A stretch of DNA of 32,350 nucleotides, taken from positions 1 through 32,350 of the forward strand of contig NZ_FZNN01000031.1 of NCBI RefSeq assembly GCF_900188035.1. The letters are read 5' to 3'. The DNA is from Puniceibacterium sediminis (GTDB lineage: Bacteria; Pseudomonadota; Alphaproteobacteria; Rhodobacterales; Rhodobacteraceae). Under the pieces are notes generated by a model. That model did no database searches. It was not told the origin of the DNA and saw only the letters and a list, made by a program, of their open reading frames with translations. Made by a program: the position numbers and the translations under genes. Below are positions 16,946-25,661 of this stretch, piece after piece; positions within the stretch are counted from its first letter, which is position 1; each line of letters starts with the position of its first letter.

Positions 16946-17578
16946 ATGGGCCTGCCACGTATCGCCCCCTACGACCTGCCGACCGCTTCGGAACTGCCAA
17001 CGCCGCGCGCACCATGGGCGTTCGATCCCGCCCGCGCAGCGCTGCTGATCCATGACATGCAGGGCTATTTCTGCGCCGCTTTTGACGCCAGCGCCGCGCC
17101 TTTGTCGCCTGCCTTGGCCAATATCGTGCGTCTGGCCAGTGCCTGTCGCAGTGCCGGAATACCTGTCTTCTACACCGCCCAGCACGGCAATCAGGATCGC
17201 CGCGACCGCGGTCTTCAGGCCGATCTCTGGGGGCCGGGGATGCAGGAGATTCCGGAACACACCGACATCCTGCCCGAGCTTGCCCCGCAGGACGGCGATT
17301 TTCGCCTGGTTAAACACCGCTACAGCGCCTTTCAGCGGTCTAACCTTGAAACACTGATGCGGGTCCGCGGGCGCGATCAGCTGCTGATCACCGGGATCTA
17401 CGCCCATATCGGGTGCCTTGCCACCGCCGCCGAGGCATTCCAGCGCGACATCGAGCCGTTCTTTGTCGCCGATGCCCTGGCCGATTTCAGCCGCGAAAAG
17501 CATGAAATGGCGCTGAACTGGGTCGCGGCCTGCAGTGGCGTTCCCGTAATGACACAATCGCTGATCGACCAGTTGTAA
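16946..17578 (+). CDS. entB: Isochorismatase without carrier domain (EntB N-terminal type)
   Basis: A 210-residue isochorismatase (isochorismate to 2,3-dihydro-2,3-dihydroxybenzoate plus pyruvate). The start PRIAPYDLPTASELP and the core FDPARAALLIHDMQGYF are typical of EntB/DhbB/VibB. Asp37 and Lys123 (LVKHRYSAFQRS) are the expected catalytic pair (PhzD D38/K122), and TGIYAHIGCLATA closes the active site. EntB, DhbB and VibB are about 285-310 residues because an aryl carrier domain is fused at the C-terminus. Here the protein stops at the end of the hydrolase domain and the carrier is a separate gene 12 bp downstream. The start has GAGGAG at 16930-16935. The ORF could be read from 16634, but that portion only shadows entE. 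Confidence 0.94.
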   Translation: MGLPRIAPYDLPTASELPTPRAPWAFDPARAALLIHDMQGYFCAAFDASAAPLSPALANIVRLASACRSAGIPVFYTAQHGNQDRRDRGLQADLWGPGMQEIPEHTDILPELAPQDGDFRLVKHRYSAFQRSNLETLMRVRGRDQLLITGIYAHIGCLATAAEAFQRDIEPFFVADALADFSREKHEMALNWVAACSGVPVMTQSLIDQL

Positions 17579-17590
17579 AGGAGCCATCTT

Positions 17591-17833
17591 ATGGACGCCA
17601 ATTACGCCATGCTGCGTGCCGAGGTGGCGAAACTTCTGCACATCTCACCCGAAGAGGTCGACGCGGACGAGAATCTGACCGACCTGGGTATCGATTCCAT
17701 GCGTCTGATGACGCTGTTTTTGGCGCTCGACACTCAGGGGCTGGCGGTCGAATATTCCATGTTCCTTGAACGGCCCACGATGAACGGCATCTGGGAGGCA
17801 ACGGGCCAACCGCCGCAGAGCGACACCGAATGA
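17591..17833 (+). CDS. Free-standing aryl carrier protein
   Basis: An 80-residue carrier protein. Ser36 in the motif DLGIDSMRLM is the 4'-phosphopantetheine attachment site, preceded by the usual helix (LHISPEEVDADENL). It would hold 2,3-dihydroxybenzoate as a thioester, charged by the EntE-like ligase and read by the condensation domain of the next gene. It replaces the carrier domain fused to EntB in enterobacteria. AAAGGAG lies a little upstream of the ATG, and its stop overlaps the synthetase start (ATGA at 17830-17833), implying translational coupling. It needs a phosphopantetheinyl transferase, which is not seen in this window. Confidence 0.95.
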   Translation: MDANYAMLRAEVAKLLHISPEEVDADENLTDLGIDSMRLMTLFLALDTQGLAVEYSMFLERPTMNGIWEATGQPPQSDTE

Positions 17834-20800
17834 CGATCTTTCCCGCCGCCCTGACCGAGGCGCAGCAGGGCATCTGGTACGCACAGGCGCTGGACCCGGC
17901 AAACCCGATCTTCAACACCGGGCAGGTCGTGCACATCGACGGCCCGCTGGATTTGGCCGCTTTCCAAAGTGCTGTCGCGGGACTGATCGCCGAGGTGGAC
18001 AGTTTTCGGCTGCGGTTCAAGGCCGAGGCAGAGGGTGTTCGCCAATGGCTGGACCCGGACACCGCGGCGGTTCTTGCGCTGCGGGACCTGCGTGGGCAGG
18101 TTGATGCCCTTGCCGTGGCGCGGGCCGAGATGGCCCGGGATCACGCGACGCCTGTGGATCTGGCGCGCGACGGGCTAGCCGCCTTCACGCTGTATCTGAT
18201 CGCTGATGATCAGGCGCTCTGGTACGAACGCGCGCATCATCTGGCGCTGGACGGCTATGCCATGGTGCTGGTGACCCAGCGGGTTGCCGCGCTTTATAAC
18301 GCTCAACTGACGGGCCGTGCCGCCCCTCCGTCGCTTGCCCCGCTGTCGCGGGCGCTTGAGGCTGACGCGGCGTATCAGGCGGGTGATCAGTGTCCGATCG
18401 ACCGGACCTATTGGGCGGCGGCGGGGCTGCATCACGGCGCGCCGGAAACGCTGGGGCGCGGGCGGGCCGTGTCAGCGCGGCGCTTTGACCGCAGCCGTCA
18501 TCCGCTGCCTGGGGAACTTCGCACGGCACTGCTGAAACGGGCCGAAGATGCAGGGGTCTCCTGGCCCGATGCGCTGACCGCGCTGACCGGTGCCTATGTG
18601 GCGCGGTTTTCATCTGAGGGGCGCGCGCAGATCGGCGTGCCGCACATGGGGCGCATGGGGTCCATTGCCGCGCGGGTGCCCTGCACACTGGTCAACGTGC
18701 TGCCTCTGGTGGTCGCACCGGATGAGGATGCGCCGACGAACGATCTGTTGCGGAGTTGCGCCGCCGATCTGGCGCAGGCGCGCAAACATGGACGTTACCG
18801 GGCCGAACACATCCGCCGCGACCTGGGTCTTGTTGGCGCCGGCCGTCGTCTGCATGGCCCGATGGTGAATGTCCTGCCATTCGACGCCACTCCACGCTTT
18901 GCCGACACAAAGACACGGCTGGAAATCCTTGGCGCGGGATCGGTTGATGACATCACCTTCACCTTTCGCGACGATCCGGGCACCGGGCTTCTGCTTGAGG
19001 TCGACAGCAACCCCGAACGGTATTCCGCCGCCGAGGCCGCTGCCCATGGCGCGCGCCTGCTGGCGTTCATGCAGGCGGCCTTTGGCGCGGACACACTCGT
19101 CGATGTACCGCTTGCCAGCCCGACCGAGGTCGAGCAGCTTGTGCATCGCAACAACGCAACCGACCACCCGGTCCCCGACACTACACTGACCACGTTGATC
19201 GAAGCGGGGATGCGAGACAATTCGGATGCACCCGCCCTGACTCTGGGCGACAAGACGCTGTCCCACGCTGAACTGGATCGCCGCAGCCTTGCACTGGCGC
19301 GTCGTCTGACGGCGGACGGAGTGACCATGGGCAGCATCGTTGCGGTGGATCTGCCACGCTCATTGGATCTGGTGGTTGCGCTGTTCGGGATACTGCGCGC
19401 CGGGGCGGCCTGGCTGCCGCTGAACCCCGAAGATCCGCCTGCCCGCAAGACGCAGGTGCTGGATCTGGCGCAGCCCGCCCGGGTTCTGGGCTTTGGTCCT
19501 GATCAACTGCCGCCCGAAGGTTGGAGCGCACCAGAAGTGCCGCTGGCGCAACCCGTGCCCGGTGATGCCGCCTATGTCATCTTTACCTCCGGATCGACCG
19601 GCGCGCCCAAGGGGGTGGTGGTCGAACATCGTGCCATCGTCAACCGGCTGCTCTGGATGCGGGATCACTATGGATTCGGGCCGCAGGATCGCATTCTGCA
19701 AAAGACGCCTGCGACCTTTGACGTTTCTGTCTGGGAATTTTTCCTGCCGGTTCTGTGTGGGGCCGAGCTGGTACTGGCCCCGGATGGCGCCCACCGCGAT
19801 CCGCGCCATATCGCCCGGCTGATCCGCGACCATGCCATCACCACGCTGCATTTCGTGCCCTCCATGCTCGAACTCTTTGTCGAAACGCGCGAGGCTCAGG
19901 GTCTGTGCGTCACCCGCGTCTTTACCAGCGGAGAGGCGCTTCGCCCCGATCTGCGTGACCGATTCCATGCGGTGCTGAAGGGCGAACTGCACAATCTGTA
20001 CGGGCCGACCGAGGCAGCGGTGGATGTCAGTTTCTGGGATGCGGGGCCGCAGGACAGATCCGACCCGCTGCCCATCGGCCATCCGGTCTGGAACACCCGG
20101 CTATACGTGCTGGACCAACGGCTTAGGCCGGTTCCCGTCGGGGTGCCCGGTCGGCTCTGGATTGGTGGCGTACAACTGGCACGCGGTTATCTGGGTCGCG
20201 ATGACCTGACTGCCGAGCGGTTCCTGCCGGACCCGTTCCGGCCCGGCGCACGGATTTACGACACTGGCGACATGGCCGAACTGCGGGCGGATGGCGCGAT
20301 AGTCTACCTTGGGCGCGAGGATCATCAACTGAAGGTCCGCGGGATCCGGATCGAACCCGGAGAGATCGAGGCGCGCCTGCTGTCCGCCTGTCCCCTGACC
20401 CAGATCGCCGTGGTGCCAAAGGTGATGGGCGGAAGCACGAGGCTGGTCGCCTATGCCGTTCCCGAAACCGGCACGACGGGCGATATCGTTGCCCTGCGTG
20501 CCACCGCGGTCCAGCTGTTGCCGGAACCGATGCGCCCGCAGGCCTGGGTGCTGATGGAGACGCTGCCGCTGGGTGCCTCGGGCAAGCTTGACCGCAAGGC
20601 GCTGCCCTTGCCGAGTGATGGGACAGAGGTGCAGACCGCAGAGCTGACTCCGACTGAGACTCGCGTCGCGCGACAATTCGTACGTATCCTCGGGCTGGCG
20701 GCTTTGCCAGCGCGGGATGCGGATTTCTTTGATCTGGGCGGTGACTCACTGGGTGCGGTGCGACTTGCAATGGCACTGGAAGAGGATTTCGGGACTGATC

Positions 20801-21681
20801 CCGGCCTTGGTGCGCTGTTCGAGTCGCCAACCGTCGCGGGGCTGGCAGCGGCGCTGAGCGCGCAGGATGAGGTCAACGCCGGGGCGGGGCCAGTGCTGCG
20901 GCTGTCGGCGGGTGACGGTCTGCCGCTTTGGTGTTTGCCGCCTGCGGGCGGCCTTGGCTGGTGCTACCGTGATTTGGCCCGTGCGCTTGGGCGTCCGGTC
21001 ATTGCGTTGCAATCACCAACTCTGGAACCTGACGCGCCCCCGCCTGCATCGATCGAGGCGCTTGCAGAACTGTACCTTGGTCACATCCGCGCGCTGCAAC
21101 CCGAAGGGCCCGTGCATCTGGCGGGCTGGTCTGTTGGCGGGATAATGGCGCAAGCGCTGGCCGTGCAGCTTGAGGCCGCGGGTCGCGCTGTCGGGGCGCT
21201 GGCGCTGCTGGATGCCTATCCATCACAGCACTGGCGGAACGAGCCGGAACCGGACGCCACTGCCGCGCTCAAGGCACTGTTGGCGATTGCCGGGTTCGAC
21301 CCCGACGCCCACCCGGAATTGCGTACGCCCGAGGCGGTTCTGGGATTCCTGCGGCTGCGCGGCCACCCGCTGGGCGTGCTGCCCGAACCGCTGGCGCGTG
21401 GGGTGATCCGCACGGTGCAGGGTACGAACCGGCTGATCCGCGCGCACCGGGAACGCCCCACCACCGCACGGCTGCTGCATTTCACCGCCGCGCTGGATCA
21501 CAGCGGCACAGCGATGTCGCCCGCGCAGTGGAAGCCCTTTGCCGGTCAGGTCGAGGCGGTGCCGCTGCAACAGCGCCATGCGGGCATGACCTCGGGCGCG
21601 GCCAGCCGGGTAATCGCTGTGCGACTGGCGCAGGAAATGACGGAACGTGAAAGGCGCCACCATGCAACTGACGGGGTTTGA
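17830..21681 (+). CDS. entF: Serine-activating NRPS, C-A-T-TE (EntF-like)
   Basis: A 1283-residue single-module synthetase, nearly EntF size (1293). It opens with a condensation domain (about 1-430; active motif HHLALDG, His136-His137, a normal condensation rather than cyclisation motif). The adenylation domain follows (about 450-930; FTSGSTGAPKG, LYGPTEAAVD, YDTGDM, GKLDRKALP). Its pocket residues Asp631, Val632, Trp635, His674, Phe698, Ser700, Leu723, Val731, Asp732 and the final Lys give DVWHFSLVDK, which as I recall equals the EntF code for L-serine. The carrier domain has Ser973 in DLGGDSLGAV. The thioesterase has Ser1101 (GWSVGG), Asp1128 and His1250. By analogy it joins dihydroxybenzoate to serine and oligomerises and releases the product, probably as a cyclic trilactone. 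Ring size and cyclisation are inferred. Confidence 0.96.
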   Translation: MTIFPAALTEAQQGIWYAQALDPANPIFNTGQVVHIDGPLDLAAFQSAVAGLIAEVDSFRLRFKAEAEGVRQWLDPDTAAVLALRDLRGQVDALAVARAEMARDHATPVDLARDGLAAFTLYLIADDQALWYERAHHLALDGYAMVLVTQRVAALYNAQLTGRAAPPSLAPLSRALEADAAYQAGDQCPIDRTYWAAAGLHHGAPETLGRGRAVSARRFDRSRHPLPGELRTALLKRAEDAGVSWPDALTALTGAYVARFSSEGRAQIGVPHMGRMGSIAARVPCTLVNVLPLVVAPDEDAPTNDLLRSCAADLAQARKHGRYRAEHIRRDLGLVGAGRRLHGPMVNVLPFDATPRFADTKTRLEILGAGSVDDITFTFRDDPGTGLLLEVDSNPERYSAAEAAAHGARLLAFMQAAFGADTLVDVPLASPTEVEQLVHRNNATDHPVPDTTLTTLIEAGMRDNSDAPALTLGDKTLSHAELDRRSLALARRLTADGVTMGSIVAVDLPRSLDLVVALFGILRAGAAWLPLNPEDPPARKTQVLDLAQPARVLGFGPDQLPPEGWSAPEVPLAQPVPGDAAYVIFTSGSTGAPKGVVVEHRAIVNRLLWMRDHYGFGPQDRILQKTPATFDVSVWEFFLPVLCGAELVLAPDGAHRDPRHIARLIRDHAITTLHFVPSMLELFVETREAQGLCVTRVFTSGEALRPDLRDRFHAVLKGELHNLYGPTEAAVDVSFWDAGPQDRSDPLPIGHPVWNTRLYVLDQRLRPVPVGVPGRLWIGGVQLARGYLGRDDLTAERFLPDPFRPGARIYDTGDMAELRADGAIVYLGREDHQLKVRGIRIEPGEIEARLLSACPLTQIAVVPKVMGGSTRLVAYAVPETGTTGDIVALRATAVQLLPEPMRPQAWVLMETLPLGASGKLDRKALPLPSDGTEVQTAELTPTETRVARQFVRILGLAALPARDADFFDLGGDSLGAVRLAMALEEDFGTDPGLGALFESPTVAGLAAALSAQDEVNAGAGPVLRLSAGDGLPLWCLPPAGGLGWCYRDLARALGRPVIALQSPTLEPDAPPPASIEALAELYLGHIRALQPEGPVHLAGWSVGGIMAQALAVQLEAAGRAVGALALLDAYPSQHWRNEPEPDATAALKALLAIAGFDPDAHPELRTPEAVLGFLRLRGHPLGVLPEPLARGVIRTVQGTNRLIRAHRERPTTARLLHFTAALDHSGTAMSPAQWKPFAGQVEAVPLQQRHAGMTSGAASRVIAVRLAQEMTERERRHHATDGV

Positions 21682-22429
21682 GGGCAAGATCGCGCTTGTC
21701 ACCGGTGCAGGGGGCGGCATTGGACGGGCCGTGATCACGGCGCTGCGCGAGGCCGGAACAGTGGTGATCGCCACCGATCTGGCCGAGGCGCTGAGCGGGA
21801 TGGAGCCGGACGCCGGGCTGCATATCCGCCCGCTGGACGTGACCGACGGCGCGGCGGTCCGCGCGCTGGTGGAAGAGGTCGAGGGAACGATCGGCCCAGT
21901 GGATATGTTCGTCGGGCTGGCGGCGATCCTGTCGACGTCTGCGGTCAAGGATCTGACTGTGGCGGAATGGCGCCGTGTATTCGACGTCAATATGCTCGGC
22001 ACTTTCCTGATCACTCAGGCGCTGGCGGCTCACATGACGGCACGGGGACATGGGGCAATGGTGGTGGTCAGTTCCAACGCCGCTGGCATTCCGCGCACCA
22101 ACATGGCGGCCTATGGCGCATCAAAGGCCGCGTTGACAATGTATGTGCGCTGTCTGGGGCTAGAGCTCGCTCCGCACGGTATCCGCTGCAACGTGGTTGC
22201 GCCAGGATCCACCCTCACGCCGATGCAGACCGGCATGTGGGCGGATGACAGTGGGGCGGCGGCGGTGATTGCCGGATCGCTGGAAACCTACAAGACCGGC
22301 ATCCCGCTGAAAAAGCTGGCGACACCCGCAGACATCGCCAATTCGGTCATGTTCCTGCTGTCCGAACAGGCAGGCCATATCGCCATGGCCGACCTTTATG
22401 TCGATGGTGGCGCAACCTTGCGTGGTTGA
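21662..22429 (+). CDS. entA: 2,3-dihydro-2,3-dihydroxybenzoate dehydrogenase (EntA type)
   Basis: A 255-residue short-chain dehydrogenase that makes 2,3-dihydroxybenzoate with NAD. The nucleotide-binding motif is TGAGGGIG (14-21). The catalytic set is Asn110, Ser138, Tyr151 and Lys155 (YGASKAAL), and the C-terminus ends in the common YVDGGATL. Many short-chain dehydrogenases look alike, so the specific call rests on its place as last gene of the siderophore operon and on completing the EntC-isochorismatase-EntA route. The ATG at 21662 overlaps the synthetase end by 20 bp with AAAGG upstream. A GTG at 21647 would add five residues. The convergent neighbour ends 25 bp away. Confidence 0.93.
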   Translation: MQLTGFEGKIALVTGAGGGIGRAVITALREAGTVVIATDLAEALSGMEPDAGLHIRPLDVTDGAAVRALVEEVEGTIGPVDMFVGLAAILSTSAVKDLTVAEWRRVFDVNMLGTFLITQALAAHMTARGHGAMVVVSSNAAGIPRTNMAAYGASKAALTMYVRCLGLELAPHGIRCNVVAPGSTLTPMQTGMWADDSGAAAVIAGSLETYKTGIPLKKLATPADIANSVMFLLSEQAGHIAMADLYVDGGATLRG

Positions 22430-22454
22430 TCGGGGGCGCGGGTGATCCGGGATT

Positions 22455-23135
22455 TCAGACCTCGGACCACTGCCGCAGGAGGTTGTGATAGACCCCCGTC
22501 AGATCGGTGATCACCGGGTTTTTGGCATCCGCGATGGTCAACCGCTGGATCGCGGTATCCAGCTCGAACAGCAGCCCACGCTGGCCACCGTCGCGGATCA
22601 TGCTTTGAATCCAGAAAAAGGACGACACCCGCGCGCCGCGCGTCACCGGTTCAACCCGATGCAGCGAGGTTGCGGGGTATAGAATCGCGTCGCCCGGTTC
22701 GAGTTTGACGCCATGTGCGCCATAGGTGTCTTCGACCACCAGTTCGCCGCCATCATAGGCGTCGGGATCCGTCAGGAAAACTGTGCAGGACAGATCCGTA
22801 CGGATCTGCACGCCATCAATGGGCGAAACGCGGATGGCATTGTCGATGTGATTGCCAAAATGCTGTCCCGGCCCATAGCTGTTGAACATAGGTGGGAGTA
22901 TGCGGTGCGGCAGCGCGGCGGCAACAAAAAGCGGATGGGCGAGCACCGCGCGGCGCACCATCTCACCCGCCTGCCGAGCCGCATCACTGGTTTCAGGAAG
23001 TTGATCATTGCGCTTGACCTGCGCTGCGATATGTCCGGCCGTGGCGCTGCCGTCGGCCCAGGTACCCGCATCAACCACGGCACGGCATTGCGCCACCTGT
23101 TCGGGCGTCAGGACATTGGGAACGTGCAGAAGCAT
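22455..23135 (-). CDS. piuC: PiuC/YbiX-type Fe(II)/2-oxoglutarate hydroxylase
   Basis: A 226-residue PKHD-type hydroxylase of the prolyl 4-hydroxylase-like fold. The iron ligands are His96, Asp98 ([10 protein letters not shown]) and His159 (SLHRVEPV), and Arg169 is placed to bind 2-oxoglutarate. In E. coli ybiX, and in pseudomonads piuC, sit beside genes for catecholate siderophore receptors of the Fiu/PiuA class. The same pairing is seen here, with the Fiu-like gene 64 bp upstream on the same strand. The biochemical target is not established to my knowledge. Start ATG 23135 has GAAAGGAAAG upstream. It is probably co-transcribed with the receptor and iron-regulated. Confidence 0.93.
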   Translation of the reverse strand: MLLHVPNVLTPEQVAQCRAVVDAGTWADGSATAGHIAAQVKRNDQLPETSDAARQAGEMVRRAVLAHPLFVAAALPHRILPPMFNSYGPGQHFGNHIDNAIRVSPIDGVQIRTDLSCTVFLTDPDAYDGGELVVEDTYGAHGVKLEPGDAILYPATSLHRVEPVTRGARVSSFFWIQSMIRDGGQRGLLFELDTAIQRLTIADAKNPVITDLTGVYHNLLRQWSEV

Positions 23136-23156
23136 TGGACTTTCCTTTCATGTGTT

Positions 23157-23180
23157 AGGGGCCGCCCGAAGGCGACCCCT
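23157..23180. repeat. Hairpin between receptor and hydroxylase genes
   Basis: AGGGGCCGCC-CGAA-GGCGACCCCT can fold into a 10-bp stem with one mismatch and a four-base loop. It follows the Fiu-like stop on the minus strand and precedes the piuC ribosome binding site. No U-run follows, so partial termination or mRNA stabilisation is more likely than a strong terminator. Confidence 0.55.
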
Positions 23181-23199
23181 GTTCTTGTGTCTAAGTATA

Positions 23200-25455
23200 T
23201 CAGAACTCGAGATTGGCGGTCAGGTTTACAGAACGGCCCGCCGCAACAGTGGCGTAATGCGTGCTGTAGGACCGTTCGATATAGCGCCGGTCAGCCAGGT
23301 TGTTGACGAACAGCCGGATCGAAGCGTTGTCGGTCCATTTGTATTCCGCCATCGCGTCGACCCGCCAGAAGCCGTCGATTTCACGGGTATTGCCGCTGTC
23401 CCCATATTGAGAACTGCGATAGGTCGCGCCGCCGCCCACAGTGACCTGCGGAGTGACTTCGTATGTCGACCACACGTTAAAGCTATGCTTGGGCGTGTTG
23501 GGGAAGACATACCCATCATTGGCAGAATCGCCATCATCCACGATGATGGCGTCAAGGTAGGTGTAGCCGCCGAACACCGACCACTTGTCCGAGATATTAC
23601 CGGCCATGCCCAGTTCAAAGCCGCGGACACGGTTCTTGCCGACATTTCTGGTCACGCCATTATCGGTAACGCGGGCATTGTCGGTCTTGTTATCGAAGAT
23701 GGCGGCATTAACGGAAAGATTTCCGTTGTAGAGATCCCACTTGGTCCCAAGCTCAAGGCTTGTCGTCTCGACCGGATCCAGGTCTTCGACGTTGGTAGAC
23801 AGGTTGTCACCACCTTCGCCGTTCGACGTGCCGGCCGGTTCTGCTGCGGTCGCATAGCTCAGGTAGATGCTGCCGTTCGAGCGGGGTTTGTACACCATGC
23901 CCAGCTGATAGGTGAAGAACTCGGAATCGGCCTCACCGGAGTAGGGGCCGCCGCGTCCGCCTGCGGTTTCCCGCTCGACGTGGAAACGGTCGTAGCGAAG
24001 ACCAAAGTTCGCCTGCCACTGGTCGTTGAATTCAACAGTATCAAAGCCGAAGATCGACAGTGTTTCGCCTTTACCTGTTGTTTCAGACGTCGAACGCGAT
24101 ACGGATCCGGACCAGGGATCGTTCGGATTTGGATTGTAGAGCGATGTGCAGTTGTAGTTCGACGCGGCGCCAACCAAAGCTGCCGTACAGATTCTGTCGC
24201 TGTCTGTGGTAGTGGGATCAGTATCGGTATCAACCGTGTAGCCCCGGTTCGACGTTTCTTCCTTGCTGACCTCAAACCCGAGCGCAAAGCTGTGCTTCAG
24301 ACCGCCCGTTTCCGCTTTGCCTGTAAGTTCGGTCAGGTTGTACCAGCTGTCGGATTCCGAGCCACGCGATTTGACCGCGCGCCAGACATAACCGTTGGCG
24401 ACGTTGCCGGCGCTGTCATCAGGGTTGGTCGTGATGTAGCTTAGTGTCGAATGGGTAAACCGCGTGGTGTTGGACACCATGAGGTTTGAGTTGATGTCGT
24501 ATTCGAATCGCAGGGTTGCCGTATCGTTGCTCGATTCCTGAAAATCGCGATCAACCAGACCGTAGTAGTTGTCGTAGTCCACATCGGCCAGATCGCCTGT
24601 CCCGGCAATCCACGGAATGCCGTAGTCGGGCTGGTTGTCTTCTTCGTAATGGCTGTATGAGGCGGTCGTACGGAAGGGCGTTTTCATCCCGAAGGTGATC
24701 GTTGCCGCGCCCCCGAAAGAGCTTTCGTCCACTTCGTCGCGCCCCGCAACACCGCCGCTTTTTTTCATCAGGTTGATGCGTGCCGCGATGGTGTCCGAGA
24801 TGACAAAGTTGCTGTCCAGCGTGGCGCCAACGGTCTTTTCGGTGCCATAGGTCACGCTGCCGCGATTAAAGGCATAATCCTTGGCGGTCTTGCTCACCAG
24901 ATTGATGCTACCGCCTGCGCCGCCGCGGCCGCTGAATGCGGAATCGGCGCCTTTGACGATCTCGACCTGTTCAAGGTTGAACGTGCCACGGCTCTGGGCG
25001 CCGGGATCGCGCAGGCCGTCGACCAGAACGCTGTTTTCCGCGCTGAAACCCCGGATGATCGGACGATCCGCGTTTGGTGTGCCGCCTTCGCCGGACGCCA
25101 TGCTGATGCCTGGCGTGGTGCGGAACACTTCTTCGAGCGTGGTGATACCGCGCTCTTCGAGCAATTCCGCGGGAAGGACGGTCACGGTCTTGGGTGTGTC
25201 GATGAGCGGCGCGGTAAAGCGGCTGTCTGCGGATTCTTCGACGTTAAGCGGAGCCTCGCCTTGGTCGCCTTCGACCAGGATGGTGTCGATTTCGGTGACT
25301 GCTGCGGCTTCCTGCGCATAGGCGGGCATCGTCAGAGCAGCGGCTGTTGACAAGCCGACGCCAAATGCAGTGGTGAGTGCGCGGTGGCTGCGCGCGGTGT
25401 CGTGGCGCCACGACCGGATGGGCGCGCGCGTGGGTGTGGTAGGATTGTCTGTCAT
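23200..25455 (-). CDS. fiu: TonB-dependent catecholate siderophore receptor (Fiu/PiuA-like)
   Basis: A 751-residue outer-membrane receptor. An extended N-region and signal peptide end near AYA|QEAA. Next come the TonB-box region and plug domain (DTPKTVTVLPAELLEERGIT, VFRTTPGISMASGEGG, NSVLVDGLRDPGAQSRGTFN, EQVEIVKGADSAFSGRGGAG). A 22-strand barrel follows and ends in the expected terminal phenylalanine (NLTANLEF). Length and motif spacing fit E. coli Fiu (760), which takes up dihydroxybenzoyl-serine compounds, and the piuC/ybiX neighbour supports this. It should import the siderophore made by the convergent operon or its breakdown products. Three starts are possible: TTG 25467, GTG 25464 and ATG 25455. 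None has a clear ribosome binding site, so the ATG is taken. Confidence 0.93.
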   Translation of the reverse strand: MTDNPTTPTRAPIRSWRHDTARSHRALTTAFGVGLSTAAALTMPAYAQEAAAVTEIDTILVEGDQGEAPLNVEESADSRFTAPLIDTPKTVTVLPAELLEERGITTLEEVFRTTPGISMASGEGGTPNADRPIIRGFSAENSVLVDGLRDPGAQSRGTFNLEQVEIVKGADSAFSGRGGAGGSINLVSKTAKDYAFNRGSVTYGTEKTVGATLDSNFVISDTIAARINLMKKSGGVAGRDEVDESSFGGAATITFGMKTPFRTTASYSHYEEDNQPDYGIPWIAGTGDLADVDYDNYYGLVDRDFQESSNDTATLRFEYDINSNLMVSNTTRFTHSTLSYITTNPDDSAGNVANGYVWRAVKSRGSESDSWYNLTELTGKAETGGLKHSFALGFEVSKEETSNRGYTVDTDTDPTTTDSDRICTAALVGAASNYNCTSLYNPNPNDPWSGSVSRSTSETTGKGETLSIFGFDTVEFNDQWQANFGLRYDRFHVERETAGGRGGPYSGEADSEFFTYQLGMVYKPRSNGSIYLSYATAAEPAGTSNGEGGDNLSTNVEDLDPVETTSLELGTKWDLYNGNLSVNAAIFDNKTDNARVTDNGVTRNVGKNRVRGFELGMAGNISDKWSVFGGYTYLDAIIVDDGDSANDGYVFPNTPKHSFNVWSTYEVTPQVTVGGGATYRSSQYGDSGNTREIDGFWRVDAMAEYKWTDNASIRLFVNNLADRRYIERSYSTHYATVAAGRSVNLTANLEF

Positions 25456-25589
25456 TCTGGTCACCAAAGCTGAAATTTGACGCTTGTCTTGCTTGTTTGG
25501 GACCGGGAAACAGGCCGCAACTGGCTGGTGCGCTCGACGGGGATTTATCCGACTCTTTCTATCGGCTTCTACGCGAAATGAACGTTTTG

Positions 25590-25595
25590 ATTATA
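25590..25595 (-). promoter_or_regulatory. Possible -10 element of the receptor gene
   Basis: The minus strand reads TATAAT, a perfect -10 consensus, 135 bp before the receptor ATG. The -35 region about 17 bp upstream is poor, as often in regulated promoters that need an activator or have their -35 masked. The 5' leader would be long. No standard iron box could be fixed around it. Confidence 0.4.
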
Positions 25596-25622
25596 ACTCT
25601 GTGATATGATGCTGAAATCGCA

Positions 25623-25645
25623 CAGCCCGGGGTTTTCCCGGGCTG
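25623..25645. terminator. Strong hairpin after the YncE-like gene
   Basis: CAGCCCGGG and CCCGGGCTG form a perfect 9-bp stem around GTTTT. It lies 17 bp beyond the stop of the minus-strand YncE-like gene. The T-run (TTTTTTT, 25649-25655) follows on the plus strand, not the minus, so as an intrinsic terminator it points toward plus. It may still act as a barrier for minus-strand transcripts. Confidence 0.55.
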
Positions 25646-25661
25646 AAGTTTTTTTCTCCGA

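Noticed and set aside
17830-21681. A cyclisation (VibF-type) domain in the synthetase
   Set aside because: The motif is HHLALDG, the normal condensation form, not the DxxxxD of cyclisation domains. The A-domain code points to serine.
25456-25661. A Fur box, RirA iron-rhodo box or Irr box before the receptor gene
   Set aside because: TGATTATAACTC and nearby AT-rich words look suggestive, but no TGA-N9-TCA, no Fur 19-mer and no TTAGAA-type palindrome could be found. I do not claim a named box.
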